Positions 45,822-55,181 of a DNA stretch of 64,000 nucleotides are shown here, piece after piece (the stretch's first letter is position 1; the number at the start of each line of letters is the position of its first letter). The notes beneath the pieces were generated by a model. That model did no database searches and had not been told where the DNA came from. It saw only the letters and a list, made by a program, of their open reading frames with translations. Source of the stretch: CAYYFX01 sp964571855 (GTDB lineage Bacteria; ARS69); NCBI GenBank assembly GCA_964571855.1, contig CAZNDO010000002.1:1-64000 (forward strand). The letters are read 5' to 3'. Made by a program: the position numbers and the translations under genes.

Positions 45822-47275
45822 GCGCGCCGGTGGAGCCGCGCCCGACGGCGCTGAAGGCGTACGAGCCGATGACGTCGCGCTCCGGCCGGCGCTTCGACCG
45901 GCTGGGCAGCCTGGTGTCGCCCGCGCTCGCGTCCGACGCGGGACACCGCCCCACGTTCTACATCGAGACCTACGGCTGCGAGATGAACGCGTACGACTCG
46001 GAGTTCATCGCGTCGCGCTTCCTGGACGAGGGGTACGCGCCGGCGACGACGCCGGAGGCCGCGGACGTGCTGCTGTTCAACACGTGCTCGGTGCGCGCCG
46101 GCGCGGAGGATCGCGTGCGCGCGCGCGTGGAGAACTTCGCCGGCGTGAAGCGGCGGCGCCCCGGCATGATCGTGGGGGTCGTGGGCTGCATGGCGCAGCG
46201 GCTGGGCGAGGACCTCGGGATCCGCCGCGGGCTCGTGGACGTGGTGGCCGGCACGGACACCTACCGCGAGCTGCCGGCGATCGTGGCCGAGCGGCGGGAG
46301 CAGCGCCGGGGCACGCTCGTGCGCACGCCGGTGGACGCGAAGCACACCTACGCGATCGAGCGCGCGCCGGCGCCGCCGGAAGGGCCGTGCGCCTTCCTCA
46401 CGATCCAGCAGGGCTGCGACAAGTTCTGCACGTTCTGCATCGTGCCGTTCACGCGCGGGCGGGAGCGGTCCAAGCCGCTGGCCGAGGTGGTGGCGGAGGC
46501 GCGGCGGCTCGTGGCGCAGGGCGCGAAGCAGGTCACGCTGCTGGGCCAGAACGTGAACTCCTGGCGGGACGGCGACCTCGGCTTCGCCGACCTGCTCCGC
46601 GCGCTGGACGGCGTGGACGGGCTGGCGCGGCTGTTCTTCACGTCGTCCTACCCGCGGGACATGACCACGGACGTCTTCCGGGCCATCGCGGAGTGCCGTG
46701 CTCCGGTGGAGTACCTGCACTTCCCGGTGCAGAGCGGGTCGGACGCCGTGCTCAAGCGCATGAAGCGGCGCCACACCGCGGAGTGGTACCTGCGCCGGGT
46801 GGACGAGGCGCGGGCGATCATCCCGGACGTGCAGTTCTCCTCGGACCTCATCGTGGGGTTCCCGGGGGAGACCGAGGAGGACTTCCGGAACACGCTGCGT
46901 CTCGTGGAGCGGGTGCGGTTCGCCGAATGCTTCATGTACCGGTATTCTCCCCGCGAGGGCACGCCCGCCCTGAAGCTGGCGGACGCGGTCCCGGAGGAGG
47001 AGAAGGCCCGCCGGCTGGAGGAGCTGATCGCCCTGCAGCGCCGGATCGTGGGCGAGATCCTGCGCGAGAACGAGGGCCGCACGATGGAGATCCTGGTGGA
47101 GGCGCCCAGCAAGAAGAACCCGGAGGAGCCGTTCGGCCGCACGCGCAACCGCTTCATGGTGGTGCTGCCCGAGGGGTCCGCGCGTCCGGGGGACCTGCTG
47201 GACGTGAGGCTGGCGGAGCTTTCTGGCTCGACCTACCGGGGGATCCCGGTGAAGGGGGACGCATGGGGTTCCTGA
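45818..47275 (+). CDS. miaB: tRNA-2-methylthio-N6-dimethylallyladenosine synthase
   Basis: A 485-residue radical-SAM methylthiotransferase converting i6A37 to ms2i6A37 in tRNAs reading UNN codons. The auxiliary-cluster Cys are residues 54, 90 and 124, and the radical-SAM motif CDKFCTFC uses 200, 204 and 207. VTLLGQNVNSW and LHFPVQSGSDAVLKRMKRRH identify MiaB specifically. A TRAM domain closes the protein. The first ~40 residues are an extension beyond the usual start. Its partner enzyme MiaA is encoded seven kb downstream in the same operon. Confidence 0.95.
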   Translation: MSAPVEPRPTALKAYEPMTSRSGRRFDRLGSLVSPALASDAGHRPTFYIETYGCEMNAYDSEFIASRFLDEGYAPATTPEAADVLLFNTCSVRAGAEDRVRARVENFAGVKRRRPGMIVGVVGCMAQRLGEDLGIRRGLVDVVAGTDTYRELPAIVAERREQRRGTLVRTPVDAKHTYAIERAPAPPEGPCAFLTIQQGCDKFCTFCIVPFTRGRERSKPLAEVVAEARRLVAQGAKQVTLLGQNVNSWRDGDLGFADLLRALDGVDGLARLFFTSSYPRDMTTDVFRAIAECRAPVEYLHFPVQSGSDAVLKRMKRRHTAEWYLRRVDEARAIIPDVQFSSDLIVGFPGETEEDFRNTLRLVERVRFAECFMYRYSPREGTPALKLADAVPEEEKARRLEELIALQRRIVGEILRENEGRTMEILVEAPSKKNPEEPFGRTRNRFMVVLPEGSARPGDLLDVRLAELSGSTYRGIPVKGDAWGS

Positions 47276-47595
47276 GGGTGCTGAGGGCGCTGCTCGTCGT
47301 GGCGCTCGTGGTGGCGGCCATCGGCTTCGCGGTGAGGAACCCGGACCAGCGGGTCTCGGTGGACCTGCTCGTGGGGCCGCCGTACACGGACGTCCCGCTG
47401 CTGTTCGCGCTGTTCGTGGCCTTCCTCGTGGGCGGCGTGAGCGGGTGCGCGCTCGCGGTGCTGTGGGTCGTGGAGCTGCAGACGAAGCTGCGCGACGCGC
47501 GCCGGCAGAACCGCCGCCTGACCGGGGAGCTGACCTCGCTGCGGAACCTGCCGCTCGAGGAGACCGATGACCTGCGTTCGGGGGCGCGCTCGTGA
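47263..47595 (+). CDS. LapA-like two-helix membrane protein (DUF1049)
   Basis: A 110-residue protein with two membrane helices (about 4-24 and 43-66) and a cytoplasmic coiled-coil-like tail, the layout of LapA (YciS). The stretch AIGFAVRNPDQRVSVDLLVGP between the helices is typical. In E. coli LapA/LapB assemble with FtsH to control LpxC and so LPS synthesis. GGGGG precedes ATG 47263; the gene overlaps miaB by 13 bp and the next TPR gene by 4 bp. The pairing supports the family call. Confidence 0.75.
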   Translation: MGFLRVLRALLVVALVVAAIGFAVRNPDQRVSVDLLVGPPYTDVPLLFALFVAFLVGGVSGCALAVLWVVELQTKLRDARRQNRRLTGELTSLRNLPLEETDDLRSGARS

Positions 47596-48695
47596 GCGGT
47601 GAGCTGGTTGCCCTGCTCCTGGTGGTCGTGGTCCTCGCGGCCGTGCTGGCCGCGCGGCGCTGGCGGCGTCCCGGGCCGGGGGCGAAGCGTCCGCCGTATC
47701 TCGTGGCGCTGTCCGCGATGATCGACGGGGACGAGGAGACCGCGTTCCGCGAGTTCCGGAACGCGGTGCGCGAGGACTCCTCGAACGTGGACGCGTACCT
47801 GCGTCTCGGGGACCTCCTGCGCAAGCGCGGGGACACGGACCGCGCGCTGCAGCTGCACCGGGAGTTGACCACGCGGCGCGGGCTGGACCCGCAGCTGGAG
47901 GCGCGCGTGCAGGAGTCGCTGTGCGAGGACCTCGTGGTGCTGGAGCGCTGGGACCGCGCGGCGGACGCGGCGCGCGAGGCGATCCGGCGCGCGCCGGACC
48001 CGTCGCACGCGCTGTCGCTGCTCCTGTCCATCCACGAGCGCCGCGGGGACCTGGAGGAGGCGTATCGCGCGAAGCGGGAGCTCCTGAAGCGGCAGGGCGG
48101 GGACGCCGCGGAGGCGTGCGCGTACCGCGCGCACCAGGCCGAGGGGCTGCTGGCGAAGGGCGAGCTGAAGGAGGCGGAGAAGGTCCTGAAGGAGGCGCGC
48201 AAACTCGACGTGGACGAGCCGAACGCGCGCTACCTCTGGGGCATGCTCAAGGAGAAGCAGGGGGACTACGCCGAGGCGATCGACGCGTGGGAGGGGATCC
48301 TCGCGGCGCACCCGGACCGGGCGGGCGTCCTGTTCCTGGCGCTGGAGCGCGTGCACTTCCTCAACGGCACGTTCGGCGGGATGGAGACCACCTACCAGCG
48401 CTTCCTGGAGCGCGTGCCCGGCCACGAGGACGCATCCTTCGGGCTGGCGCGGTTCCTCCGACGGAAGGGGCAGATCGAGGCGGCCATGTCGGCATGCCGC
48501 CGCGGGCTGGAGTCGCACCCGAAGTCCGTCGCGCTGCGCGTGCTGCTGATGCAGCTCCTCCTGCAGGCGGGACGCAGCGGCGAGGCGGAGGGCCTGCTGA
48601 ACGCCTGGACCGCGGAGTTGCTCGGGGACGACGGCAAGCCGCGCCCGCCGCGCCCGTCCGGCGTGGACGCGCTTCTCCGGCAGGCGTCCACCTGA
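47592..48695 (+). CDS. LapB-like TPR protein with N-terminal membrane anchor
   Basis: A 367-residue protein with one N-terminal membrane helix (LVALLLVVVVLAAVLAA) and about seven to nine TPRs over residues 35-340, for example FREFRNAVREDSSNVDAYLR and EAIDAWEGILAAHPDRAGVL. This matches LapB (YciM), which tethers FtsH/LpxC regulation and sits next to LapA. The zinc-binding rubredoxin-like C-terminus of E. coli LapB is absent; no CxxC pair is present. GTG 47592 overlaps the lapA-like stop. The role in LPS control is inferred. Confidence 0.72.
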   Translation: MSGELVALLLVVVVLAAVLAARRWRRPGPGAKRPPYLVALSAMIDGDEETAFREFRNAVREDSSNVDAYLRLGDLLRKRGDTDRALQLHRELTTRRGLDPQLEARVQESLCEDLVVLERWDRAADAAREAIRRAPDPSHALSLLLSIHERRGDLEEAYRAKRELLKRQGGDAAEACAYRAHQAEGLLAKGELKEAEKVLKEARKLDVDEPNARYLWGMLKEKQGDYAEAIDAWEGILAAHPDRAGVLFLALERVHFLNGTFGGMETTYQRFLERVPGHEDASFGLARFLRRKGQIEAAMSACRRGLESHPKSVALRVLLMQLLLQAGRSGEAEGLLNAWTAELLGDDGKPRPPRPSGVDALLRQAST

Positions 48696-49729
48696 TGGGC
48701 GCCCGCGCCGCCCGCCACGCGATGCTCGCGGCGGTGCTCGCCGCGGCCGCCCTCGCGCGCCCCGCCGCCGCGGGCCCGCTGGAGGACGCCGCCCGCGCGT
48801 ACGAGGCGGGGGACCGCGAGGCCGCGGGGCGCATCCTGCGCGACGGCACCGCGGGCGATCCCGCGGCGCAGTCCTCGCTGCAGGTCCTCGCGCTGCTCGC
48901 GCGCACGGCCGCGGATCCGGCGGAGGCGGTGTCCCTGTGGGATCGCGTGCTGGAGCTCACCCCGCCCGAGCCCCTCGCGGCGGAGGCGCACTGGGAGAAG
49001 GGGCTCGCGGCGTACTCGGCCGGGCTGTACGTGGCGGCGGCGGAGGAGTTCGCCGTCCTGGCCGGGCTGCGCGGCGCGAAGTTCCCGAAGGGACGGGCCC
49101 TGCTGTGGAAGGGGCTTGCGGAGCTCGGCGCGGACCAGCCCGAGGCCGCGCTCGAGACGCTGCGCGAGGCCGAGCGCAGCGCCTCCGGGGCGGACGAGCC
49201 CACCGCGCAGTTCGCGCTCGCCGGCGCGTACTACCGCATGGGCCAGATGGGCGAGGCGTTGCGCCGGTACCAGAAGTTCGAACGGGACCACCGGGACGAC
49301 GACCGCGCCGCGGCCGCGGCCCGCCGTACCGTGGAGTGCCTGCGCCTCCTCGGCAAGGAGCAGGAGGCCGCCGCCCGCGCGGCGCACATCGAGGAGGAGT
49401 ACCCGTCGTCCTTCGAGGCCACGCTCGCGCGCGAGGCCGTGCGGGCGCGCGCCGCGAAGCCCGAGCCGGCGGCGGCGGGCGAGGCCGTGCGCTGGATCGT
49501 GCAGGTGGCCGCGCTCACCGACCCCGCGAACGCCACGAAGCTCGCGAGCGACGTGCGCGCGCTGAACGTGGGCGTCGTGGACATCCAGCGCGCCGAGGGA
49601 CCGGAGGGCGTCGTGCATCGCGTGATCGTGGGTCCCTTCGACGACGAGGCCGCGGCGCAGGCCGCGGCGGACAGCGTGGCCGCGCTCGGCGAGCTGTCGC
49701 CGCGCGTGCGGCAGGAGCCGAAGGAGTGA
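48695..49729 (+). CDS. exported TPR protein with C-terminal SPOR domain
   Basis: A 344-residue exported protein. A signal peptide (AMLAAVLAAAALARPAAA) leads into TPR-like helices (about 30-235; ALRRYQKFERDHRDDDRAAA is an example). The C-terminal SPOR-like domain spans about 265-340 (RWIVQVAALTDPANATKLAS, HRVIVGPFDDEAAAQAAADS). SPOR domains bind denuded peptidoglycan, so it may act at the septum or in the periplasm. ATG 48695 overlaps the previous stop (TGATG) and the gene ends in a GTGA overlap with mutS. Confidence 0.75.
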   Translation: MGARAARHAMLAAVLAAAALARPAAAGPLEDAARAYEAGDREAAGRILRDGTAGDPAAQSSLQVLALLARTAADPAEAVSLWDRVLELTPPEPLAAEAHWEKGLAAYSAGLYVAAAEEFAVLAGLRGAKFPKGRALLWKGLAELGADQPEAALETLREAERSASGADEPTAQFALAGAYYRMGQMGEALRRYQKFERDHRDDDRAAAAARRTVECLRLLGKEQEAAARAAHIEEEYPSSFEATLAREAVRARAAKPEPAAAGEAVRWIVQVAALTDPANATKLASDVRALNVGVVDIQRAEGPEGVVHRVIVGPFDDEAAAQAAADSVAALGELSPRVRQEPKE

Positions 49730-52380
49730 CCTCCACGGGCGACGCCCCCGCGCGCGTCTCCCCTCCGCGTCCGGATCCGGCCGAGCCCGGGCTGACGCCG
49801 TTGATGCGCCAGTACCTCACCGCGAAGGCCGAGCACCCGGACAGCGTGCTGCTGTTCCGCATGGGGGACTTCTGGGAGACGTTCTACGAGGACGCCGTCC
49901 TCGTGTCGGACGTGCTCGGCATCGCGCTCACGTCGCGCGGCGTGGAGCGCGGGGCGCGCGTCCCCCTCGCCGGCGTCCCGCTCGCGGCGTTCGAGCCGTC
50001 CCTCGCGAAGCTCGTGGCGGCGGGGCACCGCGTGGCCGTGTGCGACCAGGTGGAGGACCCGCGCGTCGCGAAGGGGATCGTGAAGCGCGAGGTGGTGGAG
50101 GTGGTCAGCGCCGGCACCGCCACGCTGCCCGGGCTCCTCGCCGAGCGGGACAGCCGCTGGCTCGTGGCGGTGCTCCCGGACGCGGAGGCCGGCCGCGTGG
50201 GCGTGGCCCGCTGCGACGTGTCCACCGGCGAGCTGTGCGCGGTGGAGATGCCGGTCGAGCGGCTCGGGGACGAGATGGATCGGCTGGACCCCGCGGAGAT
50301 CCTCGCCCCGGACGGCGACCTCCCCGCGGAGGTGGCGCGCACGCTGCGCCGCAACGCGGTGGTGGAGCGCCTTCCCGCGCGCCGCTTCCCGGCGGCCGAG
50401 GACGCGGTGGCGCGCGTGGAGGCCGGTCCCGGTTTCGAGGGCGGCGCGGGCGCCGCCGCGTTCCGCCCGCTCGGCGCGGCGGCGGCCGCCGCGCTCCTGG
50501 ACTACCTCGGCGGGCTCCGCAAGGCGGAGGCGAAGGAGCTGCGGCCGCTCGCCTTCGAGGAGGGCGAAGGCTCGCTTGTCCTGGACGAGATCACGCTGCG
50601 CAACCTGGAGATCCTGCGCCCGCTGCGGGAAGGGCCCGGGCGCACCACGCTGCTCTCCGTGGTGGACCGCACGCACACGCCGATGGGCGCGCGGCGGCTC
50701 AAGCACTGGCTCGCGCGTCCGCTCGTGGCGCCGGAGCGGATCGCGGCCCGGCACGAGGCCGTGGAGGAGCTGGCGGAGAGCACGGAGACGGGCGGCGCCG
50801 TGCGCGACGTGCTCTCCCGCGTGGGCGACGTGGAGCGGCTGGCCATGCGCGTGGCCGCCGGCCGCGCGAACGCGCGCGACCTCGTGGCGCTCGCGGACTC
50901 GCTGGAGCACCTGCCGGAGCTGAAGACGCGGCTGTCGGCCTGCGACTCGGCGCTCCTGCGCCGCACGGCGGCGGACTTCGGCGACTTCTCCGCCGAGGTG
51001 GACTCCGTGCGCGAGCGCCTCGTGGACGCGCCGCCGCTCGGCACGCTGGACGGCGGCCTCGTGAAGGACGGCTTCTCGGCGGAGCTGGACCGGCTGCGCG
51101 GCCTGGCGCGCCACGGCAAGGACTGGATCGCCGCGCTGCAGGCGGAGGAGCGGGCGCGCACCGGCATCGCCAACCTGAAGGTGGGCTACAACCGCGTGTT
51201 CGGCTACTACCTCGAAGTGACCAAGGCGAACCGCGATCTCGTGCCCCCGGGATGGGAGCGGCGGCAGACCCTCGTGAACGGCGAGCGCTACGTGACGCCC
51301 GCGCTCAAGGAGCGCGAGTCCGAGATCCTCGGCGCGGAGGAGAAGGCGAAGGATCTCGAGTACAAGCTGTTCACGGAGCTGCGGGAGCGGCTCGCGCTCT
51401 CCGGCGCGCGCTTCCGCAAGGCGGCGGACGGCCTCGCCGTGCTGGACGTGCTCGGCGCCTTCGCGCAGCTCGCCGCCCGCGAGGGCTGGGTGCGGCCGGT
51501 CGTGCACGACGGATCGCGCGTGCGCATCAGCGGCGGACGGCATCCGGTGGTGGAGGCGTCGCTGCCCGCGCACGAGTTCGTCCCGAACGACGTGCTGCTG
51601 GACGGGGAGACCCGGCAGATCCTCGTGATCACCGGGCCGAACATGGCGGGGAAGTCCACGTACCTGCGGCAGGTGGCGCTGCTCGTCATCCTGGCGCAGG
51701 CCGGGAGCTTCGTGCCCGCGGATGCCGCGGAGATCGGGGTGGCGGACCGCGTGTTCACGCGCGTCGGCGCCAGCGACCACCTGGCGGCCGGGCACTCCAC
51801 GTTCATGGTGGAGATGGTGGAGGTGGCGCGCATCCTGGCCGCGGCCACGCCGCGCAGCCTCGTGCTGCTGGACGAGGTGGGCCGCGGCACGTCCACCTAC
51901 GACGGGCTGGCCATCGCGTGGGCGGTGCTGGAGCACCTGCACGAGAACGGTGCGCGCGCCGCGCGCACGCTCTTCGCCACGCACTTCCACGAGCTGACCG
52001 AGGTGGCGGCGCGGCTGGACCGCGCGGTGAACCTGCGCGTGACCGTGCACGAGTGGAAGGACGACGTGGTGTTCCTGCGCAAGGTGGTGGAGGGCGCGGC
52101 GGACCGCAGCTTCGGCATCCAGGTGGCGAAGCTGGCGGGGCTGCCGCGCGCGGTGACGGATCGCGCGCGCGAGATCCTGCGCGGGCTGGAGGCGGACGGC
52201 GGCGCGCGCAAGGGCCGCTCGGAGGCGGCCCCGGCGTCGCAGATGTCGCTCTTCTCCGGTGCCGCGGCGGGCGTGCTGGCGGAGCTGGCCGCGCTGGATC
52301 CGGACGGCATCTCGCCGCGCGAGGCGCTGGCCGTGCTCGCCGAGTGGAAGCGCCGCGCGCACGGGGAGGACGCGTCGTGA
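49726..52380 (+). CDS. mutS: DNA mismatch repair protein MutS
   Basis: An 884-residue mismatch sensor. The mismatch-wedging Phe-x-Glu motif is Phe49-Trp-Glu51 within FRMGDFWETFYEDA. Connector, lever and clamp domains follow, with GYNRVFGYYLEVTKAN in the core. The ATPase domain has the Walker A GPNMAGKST near residue 636, LLDEVGRGTSTYDG (Walker B) and ATHFHELTEV. The C-terminus keeps SQMSLFSG. MutS1 type, full length. Translation is coupled to the SPOR gene upstream and mutL downstream by GTGA overlaps. Confidence 0.97.
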   Translation: MTSTGDAPARVSPPRPDPAEPGLTPLMRQYLTAKAEHPDSVLLFRMGDFWETFYEDAVLVSDVLGIALTSRGVERGARVPLAGVPLAAFEPSLAKLVAAGHRVAVCDQVEDPRVAKGIVKREVVEVVSAGTATLPGLLAERDSRWLVAVLPDAEAGRVGVARCDVSTGELCAVEMPVERLGDEMDRLDPAEILAPDGDLPAEVARTLRRNAVVERLPARRFPAAEDAVARVEAGPGFEGGAGAAAFRPLGAAAAAALLDYLGGLRKAEAKELRPLAFEEGEGSLVLDEITLRNLEILRPLREGPGRTTLLSVVDRTHTPMGARRLKHWLARPLVAPERIAARHEAVEELAESTETGGAVRDVLSRVGDVERLAMRVAAGRANARDLVALADSLEHLPELKTRLSACDSALLRRTAADFGDFSAEVDSVRERLVDAPPLGTLDGGLVKDGFSAELDRLRGLARHGKDWIAALQAEERARTGIANLKVGYNRVFGYYLEVTKANRDLVPPGWERRQTLVNGERYVTPALKERESEILGAEEKAKDLEYKLFTELRERLALSGARFRKAADGLAVLDVLGAFAQLAAREGWVRPVVHDGSRVRISGGRHPVVEASLPAHEFVPNDVLLDGETRQILVITGPNMAGKSTYLRQVALLVILAQAGSFVPADAAEIGVADRVFTRVGASDHLAAGHSTFMVEMVEVARILAAATPRSLVLLDEVGRGTSTYDGLAIAWAVLEHLHENGARAARTLFATHFHELTEVAARLDRAVNLRVTVHEWKDDVVFLRKVVEGAADRSFGIQVAKLAGLPRAVTDRAREILRGLEADGGARKGRSEAAPASQMSLFSGAAAGVLAELAALDPDGISPREALAVLAEWKRRAHGEDAS

Positions 52381-54161
52381 GCATCCGGCTCCTGCCGCCG
52401 GAGATCGCGAACCTCATCGCGGCCGGCGAGGTCGTGGAGCGGCCCGCGTCGCTCGTGAAGGAGCTGGTGGAGAACGCGCTGGACGCCGGCGCGCGGCGCA
52501 TCGACGTGGCGTTCGAGGGCGGCGGGCTGGAGCTGGTGCGCGTGGCGGACGACGGCCACGGCATCCCCGCCGGCGAGGTGCGCCTGGCCTTCGAGCGGCA
52601 CGCCACGAGCAAGGTGGCCACCGCGGCGGACCTGGACGCCATCGCCACGCTCGGGTTCCGCGGGGAGGCGCTCGCGTCCATCGCGGCGGTGGCGCGCGTG
52701 ACCATGGTGACGTGCCCGCCGGACGGGTCGGCCACGCGGATCGTGCTCGAGGCCGGAACCGTGATCGAGGAGGGACCGGCGGCGCGTCCGCCGGGGACCA
52801 CGATCGAGGTGCGCGGGCTCTTCTTCAACACGCCGGCGCGCCGCGCCTTCCTGCGCACGCCGGGAACCGAGGGACGCGTCCTCGTGCGGACGCTCGCGCA
52901 GCTCGCGCTCGGCGCGCCGGAGGTGGCGTTCCGCGTGGCGCGCGACGGGCGCGAGGTGCTCTCGGTGGCGGCCACCGACGGCTTCGCGGCGCGGGCCGGC
53001 GCCATCCTCGGCGCGGAGACGGCGGCGCGCATGCTTCCCGTCAAGGGCGGACGCGGCGGCGTGCGCATCGAGGGGCTGGTGTCGCTCACGGACTTCGCGC
53101 GCACGAAGGTGGACCATCAGGTGCTGCTGGTGAACGCCCGGCCGGTGGCGGATCCCGCGGTGTCGCACGCGGTGCTGGCCGGACTCGGCGGGGCCGTGCC
53201 GCACGGGAAGTTCCCGGTGTTCGCGCTCGCGCTCGACGTGGATCCCGCGGAGGTGGACGTGAACGTCCATCCGGGCAAGCGCGAGGTGCGCTTCCGCCGC
53301 AAGGACCTGGTGTACGCGGCCGTGCGCGACGCGATCGCGATGAGCGTGGTGGACGTGGGCTTCGACCAGCTCGGGCGCGCGGGGGCGCTGCCGTTCCGGG
53401 ACGCGCCGCGCCGGCCGGACGGGGCGGGGCGCGTGCGGGAGCGGATGCCGGACGCGCCGTGGGGCGGCGCCGGTGGGCCGGTTTCGCGCAGCGTGCGATC
53501 GGGGTTCCTGGCGCGGGACATCGCGGATGCGCCGTCGGCGCCGTCCGTGCCCGGGTCGCCGCCGCCGGGTCCCGCGGCGGAGTCCCCGGTGCTGCTGAAG
53601 ACGCGGCGGCTGCGCCTCGCCGGGGAGCTGTGGGGCGCGTACCTCCTCGTGGAGGACCGGGAGCGGCTGCTCGTGATCGACCAGCACGCCGCGCACGAGC
53701 GCGTCCTGTACGACGAGCTGCGCGCCGCCCCGCCGAAGGAGCGCACGGTGCAGGGGTTGCTGGTGCCGCTGCCGGTGGAGCTGGCGCCGGGCAGCGATCC
53801 CGAGGAGGCGTGCGCCGCGCTCGCCGCCGCGGGCTTCGACGCGCGACCCGGCGGTCCGTCCTCGGTGCTGGTGGACGGCGTGCCCGGCCACCTCACCCGG
53901 TGGGGCGGCGGGGAGTTCCTCAAGGAGCTGTTCGCGTCCCCGGACGGCGTGCCGCACTCCGTGGAGGCGTTCCGCGACGCGCTCGCGAAGAGCTACTCCT
54001 GCCGCGGCGCGGTGAAGTTCGGCCAGCGGCTGCACCCGGACGAGGTGGCGCATCTCCTCGCCGGGCTGGAGCGCGCGGACGTGCCGCGGCTGTGCCCGCA
54101 CGGTCGCCCCATCTACCTCGAGGTGCCGCGCGCCTCCATCGACGACCGCTTCGAGCGATGA
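52377..54161 (+). CDS. mutL: DNA mismatch repair endonuclease MutL
   Basis: A 594-residue partner of MutS. The GHKL ATPase domain contains VKELVENALDAGA, DDGHGI, ATSKVA and GFRGEALASI. The C-terminal domain carries the metal-binding endonuclease motif DQHAAHERVLYDE near residue 435 together with SCRGAVKFG and CPHGRP. This MutL is therefore predicted to nick DNA itself, as in organisms without MutH. The linker (about 345-405) is Pro/Arg/Ala-rich. GTG 52377 overlaps the mutS stop. Confidence 0.96.
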   Translation: MSIRLLPPEIANLIAAGEVVERPASLVKELVENALDAGARRIDVAFEGGGLELVRVADDGHGIPAGEVRLAFERHATSKVATAADLDAIATLGFRGEALASIAAVARVTMVTCPPDGSATRIVLEAGTVIEEGPAARPPGTTIEVRGLFFNTPARRAFLRTPGTEGRVLVRTLAQLALGAPEVAFRVARDGREVLSVAATDGFAARAGAILGAETAARMLPVKGGRGGVRIEGLVSLTDFARTKVDHQVLLVNARPVADPAVSHAVLAGLGGAVPHGKFPVFALALDVDPAEVDVNVHPGKREVRFRRKDLVYAAVRDAIAMSVVDVGFDQLGRAGALPFRDAPRRPDGAGRVRERMPDAPWGGAGGPVSRSVRSGFLARDIADAPSAPSVPGSPPPGPAAESPVLLKTRRLRLAGELWGAYLLVEDRERLLVIDQHAAHERVLYDELRAAPPKERTVQGLLVPLPVELAPGSDPEEACAALAAAGFDARPGGPSSVLVDGVPGHLTRWGGGEFLKELFASPDGVPHSVEAFRDALAKSYSCRGAVKFGQRLHPDEVAHLLAGLERADVPRLCPHGRPIYLEVPRASIDDRFER

Positions 54162-55111
54162 GCGCTCCGGCGCTGGTCAGCCTCGGCGGTCCCACCGCGA
54201 GCGGGAAGACCGCGCTGGCCATCGCGGTGGCGCGGCAGCTCGACGGCCGCCCGGCGCTGGAGGTCGTGTCCGCGGACTCGCGGCAGGTGTACCGCGGGCT
54301 GGACGTGGGCACCGCGAAGCCGAACGCCGCGGAGCGGGCCGCGGTGCCGCATCACCTCATCGATGTGGTGGATCCGCGCGAGACCTACACGGCCGCGCGC
54401 TTCGGGCAGGACGCGCGCGCCGCGTTCGCGGCGATCCGCGCGCGCGGCGCGGTGCCTTTCCTGGTGGGCGGGAGCGGACTGTACCTGCGCGCGGCGGAGG
54501 AGGGGCTGTTCGAAGGGCCGGCGGCGGACCCGGACCTCCGCGCGCGGCTGGCGCGGGAGACGGATGCCGCGCTGCACGTGCGCCTCGCGGCGGTGGATCC
54601 GGCGGCCGCGGCACGGCTGCACGCGGCGGACCGCGTGCGCGTCATCCGCGCGCTGGAGGTGTGGGAGCGCACGGGTGTCCCCATCTCGGAGCACCAGCGA
54701 CGGCACCGGGAGGCCACGGCGGCCGCGCCGCGCGTGCTGCGCTTCGTGCTGGACTGGCCCGTGCTCGTGCTGGATGCGCGCATCGCGGCCCGTACGGAGG
54801 CCATGGTGGCGGAAGGCTGGGAGGACGAGGTGCGCGCGCTGCTCGCGCACGGGCTCCCCGCGGACGCGCCGGGCCTGGACGCCGTGGGGTACGCGGAGAT
54901 GCGCGCGGTGGTGCAGGGGCGGTTGACGCGGGAGGCGGCGCGCGAGGCGATCGTCCTGGCCACGCGGCAGTATGCGAAGCGGCAGCGCACGTGGTTCCGG
55001 AGGGTGGAGGGTGCGGCGCGCCTGGCCGTGGCGGGGCCGGCGGATCTGCCGCGGGCGGCGGCGGAGATCGCGGCGGCGGTGCGCGCGGCATTCGCTCCGG
55101 GTTCCGGTTGA
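54158..55111 (+). CDS. miaA: tRNA dimethylallyltransferase
   Basis: A 317-residue enzyme that adds a dimethylallyl group to A37 (i6A), the substrate for MiaB. P-loop GGPTASGKTALA is at residues 9-20, SADSRQVYRGLDVGTAKP and PHHLIDVVDP follow, and the conserved tail includes ATRQYAKRQRTWFRR. ATG 54158 overlaps the mutL stop (ATGA). Last gene of the operon. mutL-miaA order is common in bacteria. Confidence 0.95.
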   Translation: MSAPALVSLGGPTASGKTALAIAVARQLDGRPALEVVSADSRQVYRGLDVGTAKPNAAERAAVPHHLIDVVDPRETYTAARFGQDARAAFAAIRARGAVPFLVGGSGLYLRAAEEGLFEGPAADPDLRARLARETDAALHVRLAAVDPAAAARLHAADRVRVIRALEVWERTGVPISEHQRRHREATAAAPRVLRFVLDWPVLVLDARIAARTEAMVAEGWEDEVRALLAHGLPADAPGLDAVGYAEMRAVVQGRLTREAAREAIVLATRQYAKRQRTWFRRVEGAARLAVAGPADLPRAAAEIAAAVRAAFAPGSG

Positions 55112-55166
55112 TCCCGTCCGCGCCGCGCGAGCCGGGGCGCCGCCGGACATCCGGGAATGCGATGCG

Positions 55167-55175
55167 TGCTACGAT
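55167..55175 (+). promoter_or_regulatory. extended -10 promoter giving a leaderless mRNA
   Basis: TG-C-TACGAT lies so that position +1, about 7 nt downstream, would be the A of the ATG at 55182. No -35 box and no ribosome-binding site are visible. Confidence 0.4.
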
Positions 55176-55181
55176 GCGCGC

